This document shows, one piece after another, positions 25,123-33,826 of a stretch of DNA of 47,069 bases. The position numbers and the translations under genes were made by a program. Positions within the stretch are counted from its first letter, which is position 1. Every line of letters starts with the position of its first letter. The notes beneath the pieces were generated by a model that was not told the DNA's origin, ran no database searches, and saw only the letters and a list, made by a program, of their open reading frames with translations. Where the stretch lies: contig JAFQGP010000010.1 in NCBI GenBank assembly GCA_017415485.1, positions 1 through 47,069 on the forward strand. Reading direction: 5' to 3'. Origin of the DNA: Clostridia bacterium (GTDB lineage: Bacteria; Bacillota; Clostridia; Oscillospirales; CAG-272).

Positions 25123-26583
25123 TCAAGCCACCTTCTTGCCGAGCGATGCGATCATATCGACTATCGCCTGCGCGTCCTTGAGAGTAACGAGCTGATCGGC
25201 TCTGCCGTTGAAATTTACAATACAATAATTCTGACTGTACCTTTCGATGATCATATCAAGCTTCGGCGCTGCCCCCGCGTTGAATGCGATCTCTACCGCA
25301 AACATTTCCGCGGGTTCGACCAAAGAGGAATCATCGGAGAAATACTCAACGTTCGACTTTGCGGTGAGGTTTTCAAGTGCTTTGACAAGCGCCGAGATTG
25401 CCTCAGCATCGTTGCTTGCAGACGAAGTGAACGAGGTATTGCCATCTGTGGTCTTGACGTTGACGGTAACGGTATCCGCACCCGAGGTAAACGTCATCGA
25501 ATCAACGAATTCATAGTTCGGCAGCCATACTTCGTCGGGCAGAAGTTGAGCGCGTGTTGATGAAAGAAGAGATATCCATTCATCGGACGAGCCGAGGAGA
25601 TAAACGAGTTTTGAATCTGCGGTGTGAGCATAGATCTTGCCGTCTTCGGTCTGCGAGCCGAGATAAATGACGTATTCCTGCTTCTGAAGCACGTCGGTCT
25701 CGCCCTCTGTGGCATTATAAGAAATAACGATCTTATGGGTATCCGAGAAACCGTAGTTGCCGTCGGAATAGTCGAGTCCGACGCATTCATCAAACGAAAG
25801 CCCCGTGACGAGCGAAGCAAGAGTATCCGCGACGTCACTGTCGACAGGATATCCGGGTGCAATAACCGACGAAGAAGAAATATTCTTATGATCTATGTTG
25901 TAGTACCATTCGTATCTGTCGGTGTATTCGCTTGCTTTGCCCGAAGGATGATAGCTGAAAATGGTGTAAAACTCATCGAGTTGGGGATAATATTCCACCC
26001 TGTTTATCTTTGCTTCTGTGATCGCAGGCGGGGTCTCCTCGAGAACGAAATCGTAGATCTCAAGCTCGAGCGAGTCCTTCACCGCGGCATCGACCATATA
26101 GACCGTGGTCGGCGCGGAGGCTTCGGAAATATAATAAAGATTGTTGAAGGAGTTGAGCTTTCCGAAGAAATATTCCTTTGAAGACGAATCCGAGAAGCTG
26201 AACTTCACCTTCATTGAGGGCTCGTCAAGTCCGTATTCGGCAAGCTCTTCTGCGGTGACGCCTTCGAGCTTATACTTGGATCTTGCGTCATTGAGCGCAG
26301 TAACGACGGTCGCAAAAGCCATATTGTCAAGCGGTACCTCGCCGTTCTCGTTCCAATCCCATTCGGTTGCCTTGTCGTTGAGGGCAAAGCTCAAGGAGCC
26401 TTCTCCGTGAGTCAGTTCAAGCCCGACAAGCAGGGTGTGGTCTATCGTTGCAACGGCAAAAGTTTCCTCGCCCGAGGTATCCTCGGGGGTGTCCTCGCTC
26501 CACATCGGGCTCGCCACAAGATAGACGATAACGAGCAGAACGAGAACGAGCAACATAATTATGATTGATTTTAACTTTTTCAT
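25123..26583 (-). CDS. DUF4340 domain protein (ABC exporter accessory)
   Basis: 486 residues with one N-terminal membrane anchor (about 6-27, IIIMLLVLVLLVIVYLVASP) and a large extracytoplasmic part containing DUF4340 features (SFSDSSSKEYFFGKLNSFNNLYYI, VYMVDAAVKDSLEL, later VYLLGSSDEWISLL). DUF4340 proteins are usually encoded beside GldG-like and GldA/GldF-like ABC genes, as here. Exact role unknown. It is 9 bp after the GldG-like gene, with a ribosome site of moderate strength. Confidence 0.82.
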   Translation of the reverse strand: MKKLKSIIIMLLVLVLLVIVYLVASPMWSEDTPEDTSGEETFAVATIDHTLLVGLELTHGEGSLSFALNDKATEWDWNENGEVPLDNMAFATVVTALNDARSKYKLEGVTAEELAEYGLDEPSMKVKFSFSDSSSKEYFFGKLNSFNNLYYISEASAPTTVYMVDAAVKDSLELEIYDFVLEETPPAITEAKINRVEYYPQLDEFYTIFSYHPSGKASEYTDRYEWYYNIDHKNISSSSVIAPGYPVDSDVADTLASLVTGLSFDECVGLDYSDGNYGFSDTHKIVISYNATEGETDVLQKQEYVIYLGSQTEDGKIYAHTADSKLVYLLGSSDEWISLLSSTRAQLLPDEVWLPNYEFVDSMTFTSGADTVTVNVKTTDGNTSFTSSASNDAEAISALVKALENLTAKSNVEYFSDDSSLVEPAEMFAVEIAFNAGAAPKLDMIIERYSQNYCIVNFNGRADQLVTLKDAQAIVDMIASLGKKVA

Positions 26584-26592
26584 TTTTTCTGA

Positions 26593-28053
26593 TTATCTGC
26601 GGCGGCGCCAGAGCCAATATGCGACTCCTCCGCCAAGGACCGCGCCGGGAATGATGAAGATGAGAATGCTTCCCCAGATGTTCGCGTCGATCGCGGTGGT
26701 GGTGATGGTGGGCTCGGAAAGCTCAATGCCGGGGATCTCAGGCAGCGACGAGGTATAATTACCCGTCAGCCATGCGCTTGCGGTATAGAAAGCATAGAAG
26801 TTTCCGCCGTTGGTGCGGCTTATGAGATTCTCATTGAGAAGCTCGCCCGAAGCGATCCAAAGCAGCTTGCCCCCCTCGCTCTTTTCGGCAACGACAGCAA
26901 GATTCTTTGTGGAAGCCTCGCCCTTCGCGCCCGAAACTACGGAATACGCTTTGTCCGAGGTGGTAAAGAGAGGAGTTACGGTCACGCCCTTTGTCTCTGC
27001 AGAGAGGATCGCGTGGGTGTTTGCAACGAGCACGGGATAGCCCTGCTGAGCTATGAAGGAAACCGATTCGTGAGCGGAGGAAACTGTGGGATAGATATAT
27101 CCGGGGACATCGGGGTAGTGGGCATTCGCATCGCCCTCGTTGACGGTTCCAGCCTCAGCGGAAAGTCCGAATTCCGATGCGAGAGAGCCAAGATTCTTGA
27201 AGGAATCCGCGCCTGCGGAGGTGATGAGAAGCAGATTTCCGCCGTTTGCAAGATAGTTCGAAACGGTTGCAGCCTCGACCGAAGTGAGATCCGACGTGGG
27301 ATTATTGACTACAAGGCAGGTGCAATCCTCGGGGATCGGCTCACCGAGAGCGACGTTGATAACGTCATATTTCATACCGTAAGCCTCAAGATTCTTCGAC
27401 ACGATCTCGGGGAATTCAGCCTCGCCGTGACCGCTCAGAAGATACATCGAGGGGATAGACTCGGCGGTGACGTACTCAACTCCGAGAGTGAGAACGCTGT
27501 CAAAATACTGAACGGGTGTGAAGGTATAGCCATAATAGGACTCGTACATCGCGCCGTAGCTTGCGTACTCGTCATAAGGCATCGAATAATTGAGCTCGGC
27601 GTTGTAGAAAAGGATGAAATCATAGTAATCAATGACCTTGAATCTCTTTTCGCTTTCGATGATAAGGCTGTTTTCGTTCAGCGACTCAGTCTGATACTGC
27701 TCGAGGAAAGAGGGATCGCGCGCGGGATCGACTCTCTTGACAGTGAAATTAGGATTCATCGAGGTGTATCTTTCAACAAAGGTCTCAAGGTCGGTATCCT
27801 CATATCCGTCGGTGCAGATATAGTAAACAGTTACCTTTTCCTTGATGCCCGAAATGAAGCTCTGGCTTGTGCCCGAGATATCGAATTTGCCCGTGCCGCT
27901 TGTGTCGATCATGGTCAGCTTCGAGGGAAGCGAGCCGACGATCATATTGACGATAATGAGCACGGCAAGAAGGATAAGCGACATTATAACCGCATAGGTG
28001 CCGCTCTTTCCGCGTCTGTCAAAGAGGGGCTTTTTATTTGTATTCTTATTCAT
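26593..28053 (-). CDS. GldG-like ABC exporter auxiliary protein
   Basis: 486 residues with membrane segments at both ends: about 20-42 (VIMSLILLAVLIIVNMIVG) and about 458-480 (ILIFIIPGAVLGGGVAYWLW), followed by RRRR inside. The extracytoplasmic core has the ABC_transp_aux (PF09822) pattern, including MYLLSGHGEAEFPEIVSKNL (about 204-223) and a Rossmann-like VVNNPTSDLTSVEA. In Bacteroidota GldG belongs to the gliding system, but in Clostridia these genes accompany an export ABC complex of unknown cargo. Fifteen bp after the permease gene. Confidence 0.85.
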   Translation of the reverse strand: MNKNTNKKPLFDRRGKSGTYAVIMSLILLAVLIIVNMIVGSLPSKLTMIDTSGTGKFDISGTSQSFISGIKEKVTVYYICTDGYEDTDLETFVERYTSMNPNFTVKRVDPARDPSFLEQYQTESLNENSLIIESEKRFKVIDYYDFILFYNAELNYSMPYDEYASYGAMYESYYGYTFTPVQYFDSVLTLGVEYVTAESIPSMYLLSGHGEAEFPEIVSKNLEAYGMKYDVINVALGEPIPEDCTCLVVNNPTSDLTSVEAATVSNYLANGGNLLLITSAGADSFKNLGSLASEFGLSAEAGTVNEGDANAHYPDVPGYIYPTVSSAHESVSFIAQQGYPVLVANTHAILSAETKGVTVTPLFTTSDKAYSVVSGAKGEASTKNLAVVAEKSEGGKLLWIASGELLNENLISRTNGGNFYAFYTASAWLTGNYTSSLPEIPGIELSEPTITTTAIDANIWGSILIFIIPGAVLGGGVAYWLWRRRR

Positions 28054-28068
28054 AACAGCACCTCCGTA

Positions 28069-28932
28069 TCAGCTCCAACGGCGCTTGTCGAAGGACTGCA
28101 CCGTCAGGAAAATGAAGAAAATTGCAAAGGAAATATAATACACGATCGCTCCGACGTCAAAAATGCCGCCGAGGAAGCTATAGAATCTGTCAAAGAGAGC
28201 AAGGTATTCAAGCGTCTTCGGAAAGAGCGATGCAAATGCCTCGGAATTGATGATGTAAGCAACCGCAAGCGGGATCACGGTCACGCATCCGACGATCGAG
28301 GTGATAACGTAGTTTCTCGTGAGAAGATATACTATCGCGGTCAAAATAACGGCAAGTACCGCAAAACCGATCAGGGAAGCGATCGCCGAAGCGGGGATCA
28401 TACCGACGAGCGAGCCGAGAAGGTAGAGTCCGAGTGAGGAAGCGATACCGAGAATAGCCGCGATGAGCTGGTTCTCCGTCAGCGAGGAAACGAACGTGCA
28501 GACTGCGATGAGCGCCGCGCCGAGAAGGAAGAATCCGAGAAGCGCGCCGTAAGCGGATGCGAAATTGACTTCACCAAACATACCGAGAATGACGGGAGTT
28601 GCGCCCATACCAAGGCACGCCACGCCCCAAACGGCAAGCATTGCGAAATATTTACCGAGAACGACCTCGGTCGAGCTTACGGGAAGCGAATAAAGGAGCA
28701 TATCTGTCTTTGCGCGTCTGTCCTCCGACATCGAGCGCATTGTGAGAATGGGAACGATGAGCATCAGCACGGTGACAAGATTGCTCAGCGCATATTCATA
28801 CGCCGCATACTGACCGATAAGGTTGAGTGCTGTCGCAAAGATTCCCGAAAAGAGCCAAAGCACGCCGATAAAGACATAGCCCGACATATTGATAAAATAG
28901 GATCTGAATTCACGTTTGAAAATAGCAATCAT
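28069..28932 (-). CDS. ABC-2 type permease (GldF/NosY-like)
   Basis: 287 residues with six predicted membrane segments, starting MIAIFKREFRSYFINMSGYVF, a typical ABC-2 exporter N-terminus (amphipathic helix then first segment). RSMSEDRRAKTDMLLYSLPVS (about 66-86) is the cytoplasmic coupling stretch of this family. Its ATG overlaps the ATPase stop by one base (TAATG). It pairs with the ATPase upstream and the GldG-like and DUF4340 proteins downstream. Confidence 0.9.
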   Translation of the reverse strand: MIAIFKREFRSYFINMSGYVFIGVLWLFSGIFATALNLIGQYAAYEYALSNLVTVLMLIVPILTMRSMSEDRRAKTDMLLYSLPVSSTEVVLGKYFAMLAVWGVACLGMGATPVILGMFGEVNFASAYGALLGFFLLGAALIAVCTFVSSLTENQLIAAILGIASSLGLYLLGSLVGMIPASAIASLIGFAVLAVILTAIVYLLTRNYVITSIVGCVTVIPLAVAYIINSEAFASLFPKTLEYLALFDRFYSFLGGIFDVGAIVYYISFAIFFIFLTVQSFDKRRWS

Positions 28933-29993
28933 TATTCGTCATCCTCCTCGTCATCGGAAGCGCTGAAGAGAGGCTTGTAGTCGTCCTCTTCCTTTGCCTT
29001 CGGCTTTTCTTCGCCGATCTCCTCTTCTTCCTCTTCGGGCTCGGCAATATATGCGTTGCGCTCGTCGGAGCCGTAAGCAAGTCCAAGGAAGATGTCCTCA
29101 AGGGTAGTCTCGTTCGTGTGCATATCAAGAAGGGGCATTTTTGCAGACGCAAAGGCATTGAAGACAGCCTCGCGGATATCCGCGCCCTCTTCTGCGATAA
29201 CCAACGCGCTGACAACGCCGCCGTTTTCGGAATACTCGGCGGATGCAACACCGGGAACTGAAGAGATCAGCTTCTCAGCTCTTGCCTTGTCGCCCTTGAT
29301 CTTGAGGGTGAGGGCATTATTGCGGCTTGCGCTTGCCTCGAGATTTTCAAGAGTATCGTTTGCAACGATGTTTCCGTGCGAGATAATGATAACGTGGTCG
29401 CAGACCGCGCTGATCTCGGCAAGGATGTGGCTCGAGATTATAACAGTCTTTAGTCTGCCGAGCTTGCGGATGAGATTTCTGATCTCAATGATCTGCGCGG
29501 GGTCAAGACCTACCGTGGGCTCGTCGAGGATGATAACGTCGGGCTCGCCGATCATCGCCTGTGCGATACCGACGCGCTGGCGGTAACCCTTCGAGAGATT
29601 GCGGATAAGGCGGTTTCGCACGTCGTAGATCTGCGTAAGCTGCATAACTTCCTTGACGTGGCGAAGGCTCTTTTCAAACGGCACGCCCTTTGCCTCGGCA
29701 ACGAACATCAGGTATTCGCGGGGAGTCATCTCGCCGTAAACGGGAGGCTGCTCGGGGAGATAGCCGATGTGGCGCTTTGCCTCGAGTGGCTCATCGAAAA
29801 TATCGTGACCGTCAACTTTGACCTCGCCCGAGGTGGCAGCAAGACAGCCCGTGAGTATGTTCATAGTGGTCGATTTGCCCGCACCGTTGGGGCCAAGCAG
29901 ACCGTATATCTTTCCGGGCTTGATATCGAAAGATATATTGTTAACAGCAAGGTGATTGCCGTACTTTTTAGTTAGATTTCTGACCTTGATCAA
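28932..29993 (-). CDS. ABC transporter ATP-binding protein with acidic C-terminal tail
   Basis: 353 residues. Walker A GPNGAGKST (34-42), signature LSKGY (133-137), Walker B VIILDE (153-158), then a switch His in SSHILAE. The start is TTG 29993 with AAGGAGG 9 bp upstream; no in-frame ATG fits. A TATAAT on the minus strand (30019-30014) lies only about 20 bp upstream with a poor -35, so the promoter is uncertain. After the core domain (about 310) a tail of roughly 40 residues is strongly acidic (runs of E and D) with interspersed K; it has no counterpart in GldA. First gene of the five-gene export operon. Confidence 0.92.
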   Translation of the reverse strand: MIKVRNLTKKYGNHLAVNNISFDIKPGKIYGLLGPNGAGKSTTMNILTGCLAATSGEVKVDGHDIFDEPLEAKRHIGYLPEQPPVYGEMTPREYLMFVAEAKGVPFEKSLRHVKEVMQLTQIYDVRNRLIRNLSKGYRQRVGIAQAMIGEPDVIILDEPTVGLDPAQIIEIRNLIRKLGRLKTVIISSHILAEISAVCDHVIIISHGNIVANDTLENLEASASRNNALTLKIKGDKARAEKLISSVPGVASAEYSENGGVVSALVIAEEGADIREAVFNAFASAKMPLLDMHTNETTLEDIFLGLAYGSDERNAYIAEPEEEEEEIGEEKPKAKEEDDYKPLFSASDDEEDDE

Positions 29994-30081
29994 AATTCGT
30001 AACCTCCTTGTAAATTATACCAATATATAGAATACCATTAATCTGTGTCGTGAGGATGATGTATTTTTGAAAATATTATGA

Positions 30082-31446
30082 TTAACCCTCATTGCTTTTC
30101 AAAAATTTATCCGCAGAAAATTCTTTTACAAAGCGTTTCAACAAAAAGGCGCAAAAATACGGGAAAGTAAATATCTTTTCTCCGTAGCCTATGTTATTTC
30201 TTGAAAATTTGAATCCGTACTTAACATCTGCATATTTGTCGGAATCTATCAGCGTGCGCAATGATTTTGTCCTTCCGCTTTTTGCTTTTACTTCAATTGG
30301 GATCAAAGAATCTTTGCTTCTGATAAAAAAATCTTCTTCAAGCGTTGAATCTTCGCGTTTAAAGTAATACAGGTTATATCCCTGTTTGGTCAATGCTTCA
30401 CCCACAATATTCTCAAAAAGTGCACCCTTGTAGACACCTAAATTTTTGTTTGCACGAAGGTCTTCTCCCGCTTCTTCATCAAGCAAAGAAACAAGCAATC
30501 CCGTGTCGGAGAAATAGAGTTTAAATTTATCGGGATCGCAATTGCCGTTGAGAGGCAATTCAGGGAAATCAAGACAATAGCATTCATTAACGATACCCGC
30601 ATCAGAAAGCCATTCGGCACACCCCCTGTAATCGCGGAAACGTGCGCCGGAAGCTACACGTGAAAGCTGAAACTTTTTGTTTTCTTTTGCGAGTTGGGGA
30701 GCAATGCTGTTAAAAACGTTAATGATACGTGCTTGATCCAGTCCTTCTGCATATTTGCGAATATCTTCTTTGTAATCCGAAATAAGCTGCTTCTGCGTAT
30801 CCAAAGATCCCTCGAAAGTGCCCTTTGATATATAATCTCTTACAACTGCGGGCATACCGCCGAGTATTGAATAATCAAGGAACAGAGAATGATATATGTC
30901 CATCTCCAACTCATTGAAAGGTCGCATCTCTTTCATATGATCAAGCATATCAAGAACCGTTTCTTCGCCGTATCCCTTCGCCCACAGAAACTCTTCAAAA
31001 TCCATGGAATACATAGTATAATCTGTTTTGTATCCGACGCTGTTGCTTTCGATCCTTCTGTAATTGACTCCCAGCATAGAACCCGAACAGATCACATCAA
31101 AACGACCGTCGATCTTGAAAAATTTCAACGCAGTTGTAATTTCGGGGAATTCGGTGATCTCATCAAAAAACATCAATGTCTTTCCCGGAATAAACCGTTT
31201 ACTCGGATCGATTCTTGAAATATTCTTTATAATGCTGTCAACATCGTAACCGTCAACTATGATTTTTTTATACTTCTCATCCCTGACAAAATTTATCTCT
31301 ACAACGCTTTCATAGTTCTGTTGCGCAAAATGCAAAACCGACTCCGTTTTTCCGATCTGTCGGCACCCCTTTACAATCAAGGGTTTTCTATCGAGATCCG
31401 ATTTCCATCCGGACAGATAATCATCTATCTTTCTCTTTAAATACAT
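30082..31446 (-). CDS. AAA ATPase with DUF4143 domain
   Basis: 454 residues of the widespread ATPase + DUF4143 family: Walker A GCRQIGKT (27-34), Walker B LMFFDE (91-96), sensor-like CSGSMLG (about 115-121), a helical middle, and a C-terminal nuclease-like DUF4143 end with EDFFIRSKDSLIPIEVKAKSG (a D...E-x-K pattern resembling PD-(D/E)XK folds). The function of the family is not established; members are often accessory and mobile. Codon use is more AT-rich than the flanking genes, suggesting transfer. It is monocistronic with its own consensus promoter (TTGACA-17-TATAAT), GGAGG ribosome site and three phased upstream repeats. Confidence 0.88.
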   Translation of the reverse strand: MYLKRKIDDYLSGWKSDLDRKPLIVKGCRQIGKTESVLHFAQQNYESVVEINFVRDEKYKKIIVDGYDVDSIIKNISRIDPSKRFIPGKTLMFFDEITEFPEITTALKFFKIDGRFDVICSGSMLGVNYRRIESNSVGYKTDYTMYSMDFEEFLWAKGYGEETVLDMLDHMKEMRPFNELEMDIYHSLFLDYSILGGMPAVVRDYISKGTFEGSLDTQKQLISDYKEDIRKYAEGLDQARIINVFNSIAPQLAKENKKFQLSRVASGARFRDYRGCAEWLSDAGIVNECYCLDFPELPLNGNCDPDKFKLYFSDTGLLVSLLDEEAGEDLRANKNLGVYKGALFENIVGEALTKQGYNLYYFKREDSTLEEDFFIRSKDSLIPIEVKAKSGRTKSLRTLIDSDKYADVKYGFKFSRNNIGYGEKIFTFPYFCAFLLKRFVKEFSADKFLKSNEG

Positions 31447-31480
31447 TGCTACCTCCGCTACTAACTATCAATATGCTTTT

Positions 31481-31509
31481 ATTATACATCTTTCAGAGCG
31501 AATTGTCAA
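31481..31509 (-). promoter_or_regulatory. Consensus promoter of the AAA/DUF4143 gene
   Basis: On the minus strand a perfect TTGACA (31509-31504), 17-bp spacer and perfect TATAAT (31486-31481). Such a strong promoter in front of a low-abundance type of protein suggests that repression or activation at the adjacent repeats controls it. Confidence 0.85.
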
Positions 31510-31518
31510 CTCCCTCTT

Positions 31519-31597
31519 CACATTTTTTGAGCGTATTTATTTGAATTTTGCACATTTTTTGAGCGAATATTCTCACTATTTGCACATTTTTTGAGTG
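31519..31597 (-). repeat. Three direct repeats spaced exactly 32 bp, upstream of the AAA promoter
   Basis: cacattttttgagcg occurs at 31519-31533 and 31551-31565, and cacattttttgagtg at 31583-31597. Starts are 32 bp apart both times, about three helix turns, so all copies face the same side of DNA. The 17-bp spacers differ. The nearest copy ends 10 bp upstream of the -35 box. The last copy continues into aaatgtgc, forming a partial inverted repeat. The pattern fits a binding array for a regulator; which one is unknown. Confidence 0.75.
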
Positions 31598-31635
31598 AAA
31601 TGTGCTTGTGAATCAATTTTTCTTCCCAACATAAC

Positions 31636-31666
31636 AAAACACCGTGCGTATTTTCACCGCACGGTG
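31636..31666 (-). terminator. Terminator of the HTH/DUF2807 gene
   Basis: Stem 31640-31648 with 31658-31666 (caccgtgcg/cgcacggtg, 9 bp) followed on the minus strand by TTTTGTTAT. It lies 50-80 bp beyond the stop of the gene at 31717. Confidence 0.75.
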
Positions 31667-31716
31667 CTTGTATATATAATTCAATTTTCCTTACTTTTTA
31701 CCTATTACCTCAACTA

Positions 31717-32937
31717 TTACCCTCTCGCGAGGACTTTGAGTGTCGTATTCTTGCCAAGCGTTTCATACGACGCGCGTTTGATCCTTCCGATAACTATATC
31801 GCCGTTGCCCGCTACCGTAATATGCGCCTCGCCGACTGTGAGCTTCGGGGCATCGAATTCGCCCGAGCCGTTCACTTTGAGCTTCAGCGTATCGACTTCG
31901 CCGCCGCATTCAACGTCGCCCGAACCGGCGATGCCGACGTTCATCTCGTCACCCTTTACCTCACTTGCACGAACACTTCCGCTGCCCGCAATATTTATCA
32001 GAGGAGCACAAAGCAGATCCGCTTGAATGTCGCCCGAACCGCTGATTGAAATATTGGACCCGAATGCCACCTCTCCTACTTTGACGGAGCCGCTGCCCAT
32101 TATCCTGCAATCCATTCGGTTGCAGTCGGATGCAGTGACGTTGCCGCTTCCCGAAATCGAAATTTCGAGAATACCGCAGCCCGGCTCTATTTTGCAATTT
32201 GCCGATCCGCCGACAGAAATCTTAAACACACTTCCCCTCTCTGCGGGAAGATAAACGGTAAGCGAATTTCTCGAACGGCTGCCGCTTTCGGAATCGGACT
32301 TCTTGAACGAAATTTCAAGCGTATCGCCTACTACCGCCGCGTTCAATCTTGAAACAAATCTCGGATTGCCGCTCGCCTCGAGCCTGCCCTTTCCGTTCTC
32401 GGAATGCTTTATGCAAAACTCGCAAAACATCGAAAGCCTTGCGGTAACCGATGAAAAGTCGGCCAGGTCAAGAGCAATCTCGGTCTTGCCGCCAACATAA
32501 ACCTCGTCGGCTTCCTCGGCTTCGTAAAATCTTATCTCACCCGTGCCGAGATTAACAGCGCTACCGTGCTCACAATCGGCACGGCTTCCGTCGGTGAAAT
32601 AGACGATCGGCTTGTCCTTATCTATCCGCTCGGGGGATTTGGAGGAATAACAGGCGCGGCCTCCGTGTGAAAATATGTAATTCAGCCCGTCCTTTTTCGG
32701 CGGGAAGGGCATCGCTTTGCCCTGATCGCTCTCTACTCCGAAAAGGCTCTCGATCGGTATACCTAGCACCTCCGCGATCTCGGGAAAAAGCGTGACATCG
32801 GGGTAGCCGAGTCCGTTCTCCCATTTTGAAACCGCCTGCGGAGTGATGCCGAGCTTGCCTGCGAACGCTTCCTGAGTCATTCCTGCGCGGCGGCGCGCCT
32901 CAAGGACTATCGTTCCGAAATTCTCTATTCCTGCCAT
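31717..32937 (-). CDS. XRE-family HTH regulator fused to a DUF2807/DUF4097-like beta-repeat domain
   Basis: 406 residues from ATG 32937, where GGAGG stands 7 bp upstream; an earlier in-frame ATG would run through the promoter. Residues about 8-62 form a Cro/C1-type helix-turn-helix (GMTQEAFAGKLGITPQAVSK, then WENGLGYPD). A linker with several Cys follows. From about 230 the protein has repeated turns of the type SGSGxV/I (GSGSVKVGEV, SGSGDIQADL, AGSGSVRASEV, AGSGDVECG, NGSGEFDAP, AGNGDIVIG), a right-handed beta-helix of the 'head GIN' or DUF4097 kind usually found on secreted proteins. No signal or membrane segment is present. The ligand is unknown. Confidence 0.82.
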   Translation of the reverse strand: MAGIENFGTIVLEARRRAGMTQEAFAGKLGITPQAVSKWENGLGYPDVTLFPEIAEVLGIPIESLFGVESDQGKAMPFPPKKDGLNYIFSHGGRACYSSKSPERIDKDKPIVYFTDGSRADCEHGSAVNLGTGEIRFYEAEEADEVYVGGKTEIALDLADFSSVTARLSMFCEFCIKHSENGKGRLEASGNPRFVSRLNAAVVGDTLEISFKKSDSESGSRSRNSLTVYLPAERGSVFKISVGGSANCKIEPGCGILEISISGSGNVTASDCNRMDCRIMGSGSVKVGEVAFGSNISISGSGDIQADLLCAPLINIAGSGSVRASEVKGDEMNVGIAGSGDVECGGEVDTLKLKVNGSGEFDAPKLTVGEAHITVAGNGDIVIGRIKRASYETLGKNTTLKVLARG

Positions 32938-32968
32938 TTTTGACCTCCGTGGATAATTTGTTAGCATA

Positions 32969-32997
32969 ATTATATAACAAAATGTGCCAAAAGTCAA
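32969..32997 (-). promoter_or_regulatory. Promoter of the HTH/DUF2807 gene
   Basis: On the minus strand TTGACT (32997-32992), 17 bp, TATAAT (32974-32969), about 32 bp upstream of the ATG. The leader is short. No obvious palindromic operator. Confidence 0.8.
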
Positions 32998-33101
32998 TCA
33001 TCGCGCAGTTTAGAAGATCGGTATTTTTCCGTCTGTGACGATCATTTTTCCTCGTTTTACACAACCGTCGGTTAAGCATTGGCATCTTAACAATTATCAT
33101 C

Positions 33102-33130
33102 TTGATTTTTGCCAAGAAGTATGATATAAT
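33102..33130 (+). promoter_or_regulatory. Promoter of deoC-mscL
   Basis: TTGATT (33102-33107), 17 bp, TATAAT (33125-33130), with GGAGG before the deoC ATG at 33161. Divergent from the HTH gene promoter. Confidence 0.8.
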
Positions 33131-33160
33131 GTATGCAATAATTATCCGGAGGTCATAAAA

Positions 33161-33826
33161 ATGACGAAACAGGAACTTCTTAAATACGCCGACCACACTC
33201 TTCTCGCGCCCACGGCGACCGAGGAGCAGATCAAGGTCATCTGCGACGATGCCATCAAGTATGAGACCGCATCCGTCTGCATTCCCGCATCATACATTGC
33301 TTTCGCCCGCGACTACACCGAGGGCAAGCTCAACCTTTGCACCGTTATCGGCTTCCCTCTCGGCTACAGCACCACGGCGGTCAAATGCGCCGAGGCACGT
33401 GACGCCATCGCAAACGGAGCAAACGAGATCGATATGGTTGCAAACATCTGCAACATCAAAAACGGCAAGTTCGACTTGGTTGAAAAGGACATCCGCGAGG
33501 TCAAAAAGGCTTGCGGTGACAAGATCCTGAAGGTAATCATCGAGACCTGCCTCCTCACCGATGAGGAAAAGATCAAGATGTGCAAGATCGTCGGCGCGGC
33601 AGGCGCGGACTACATCAAGACCTCCACCGGCTTCTCCACGGGCGGAGCAACACGCGAAGATATCGCTCTCTTTGCCGCAAATGTACCCGAGGGCCTCAAG
33701 ATCAAGGCTGCGGGCGGAATCCGCTCCTTTGAGGATGCCGAAGCATTCGTAAATCTCGGTGCAAGCCGTCTCGGCACAAGTGCGCTCGTCAAGCTTATGA
33801 AGGCTGAAGAAGTCAAGGGATACTGA
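33161..33826 (+). CDS. deoC: Deoxyribose-phosphate aldolase (DeoC)
   Basis: Class I aldolase cleaving 2-deoxyribose-5-phosphate to glyceraldehyde-3-phosphate and acetaldehyde in nucleoside salvage. 221 residues, family length. The Schiff-base Lys is 153 in [12 protein letters not shown]; Lys182 in KAAGGIRS and Asp91 in NEIDMV are the other catalytic residues. It begins [17 protein letters not shown], typical of the family. No deoR, deoB or phosphorylase is adjacent. The stop overlaps mscL by one base (TGATG), an unusual partner. Confidence 0.95.
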   Translation: MTKQELLKYADHTLLAPTATEEQIKVICDDAIKYETASVCIPASYIAFARDYTEGKLNLCTVIGFPLGYSTTAVKCAEARDAIANGANEIDMVANICNIKNGKFDLVEKDIREVKKACGDKILKVIIETCLLTDEEKIKMCKIVGAAGADYIKTSTGFSTGGATREDIALFAANVPEGLKIKAAGGIRSFEDAEAFVNLGASRLGTSALVKLMKAEEVKGY

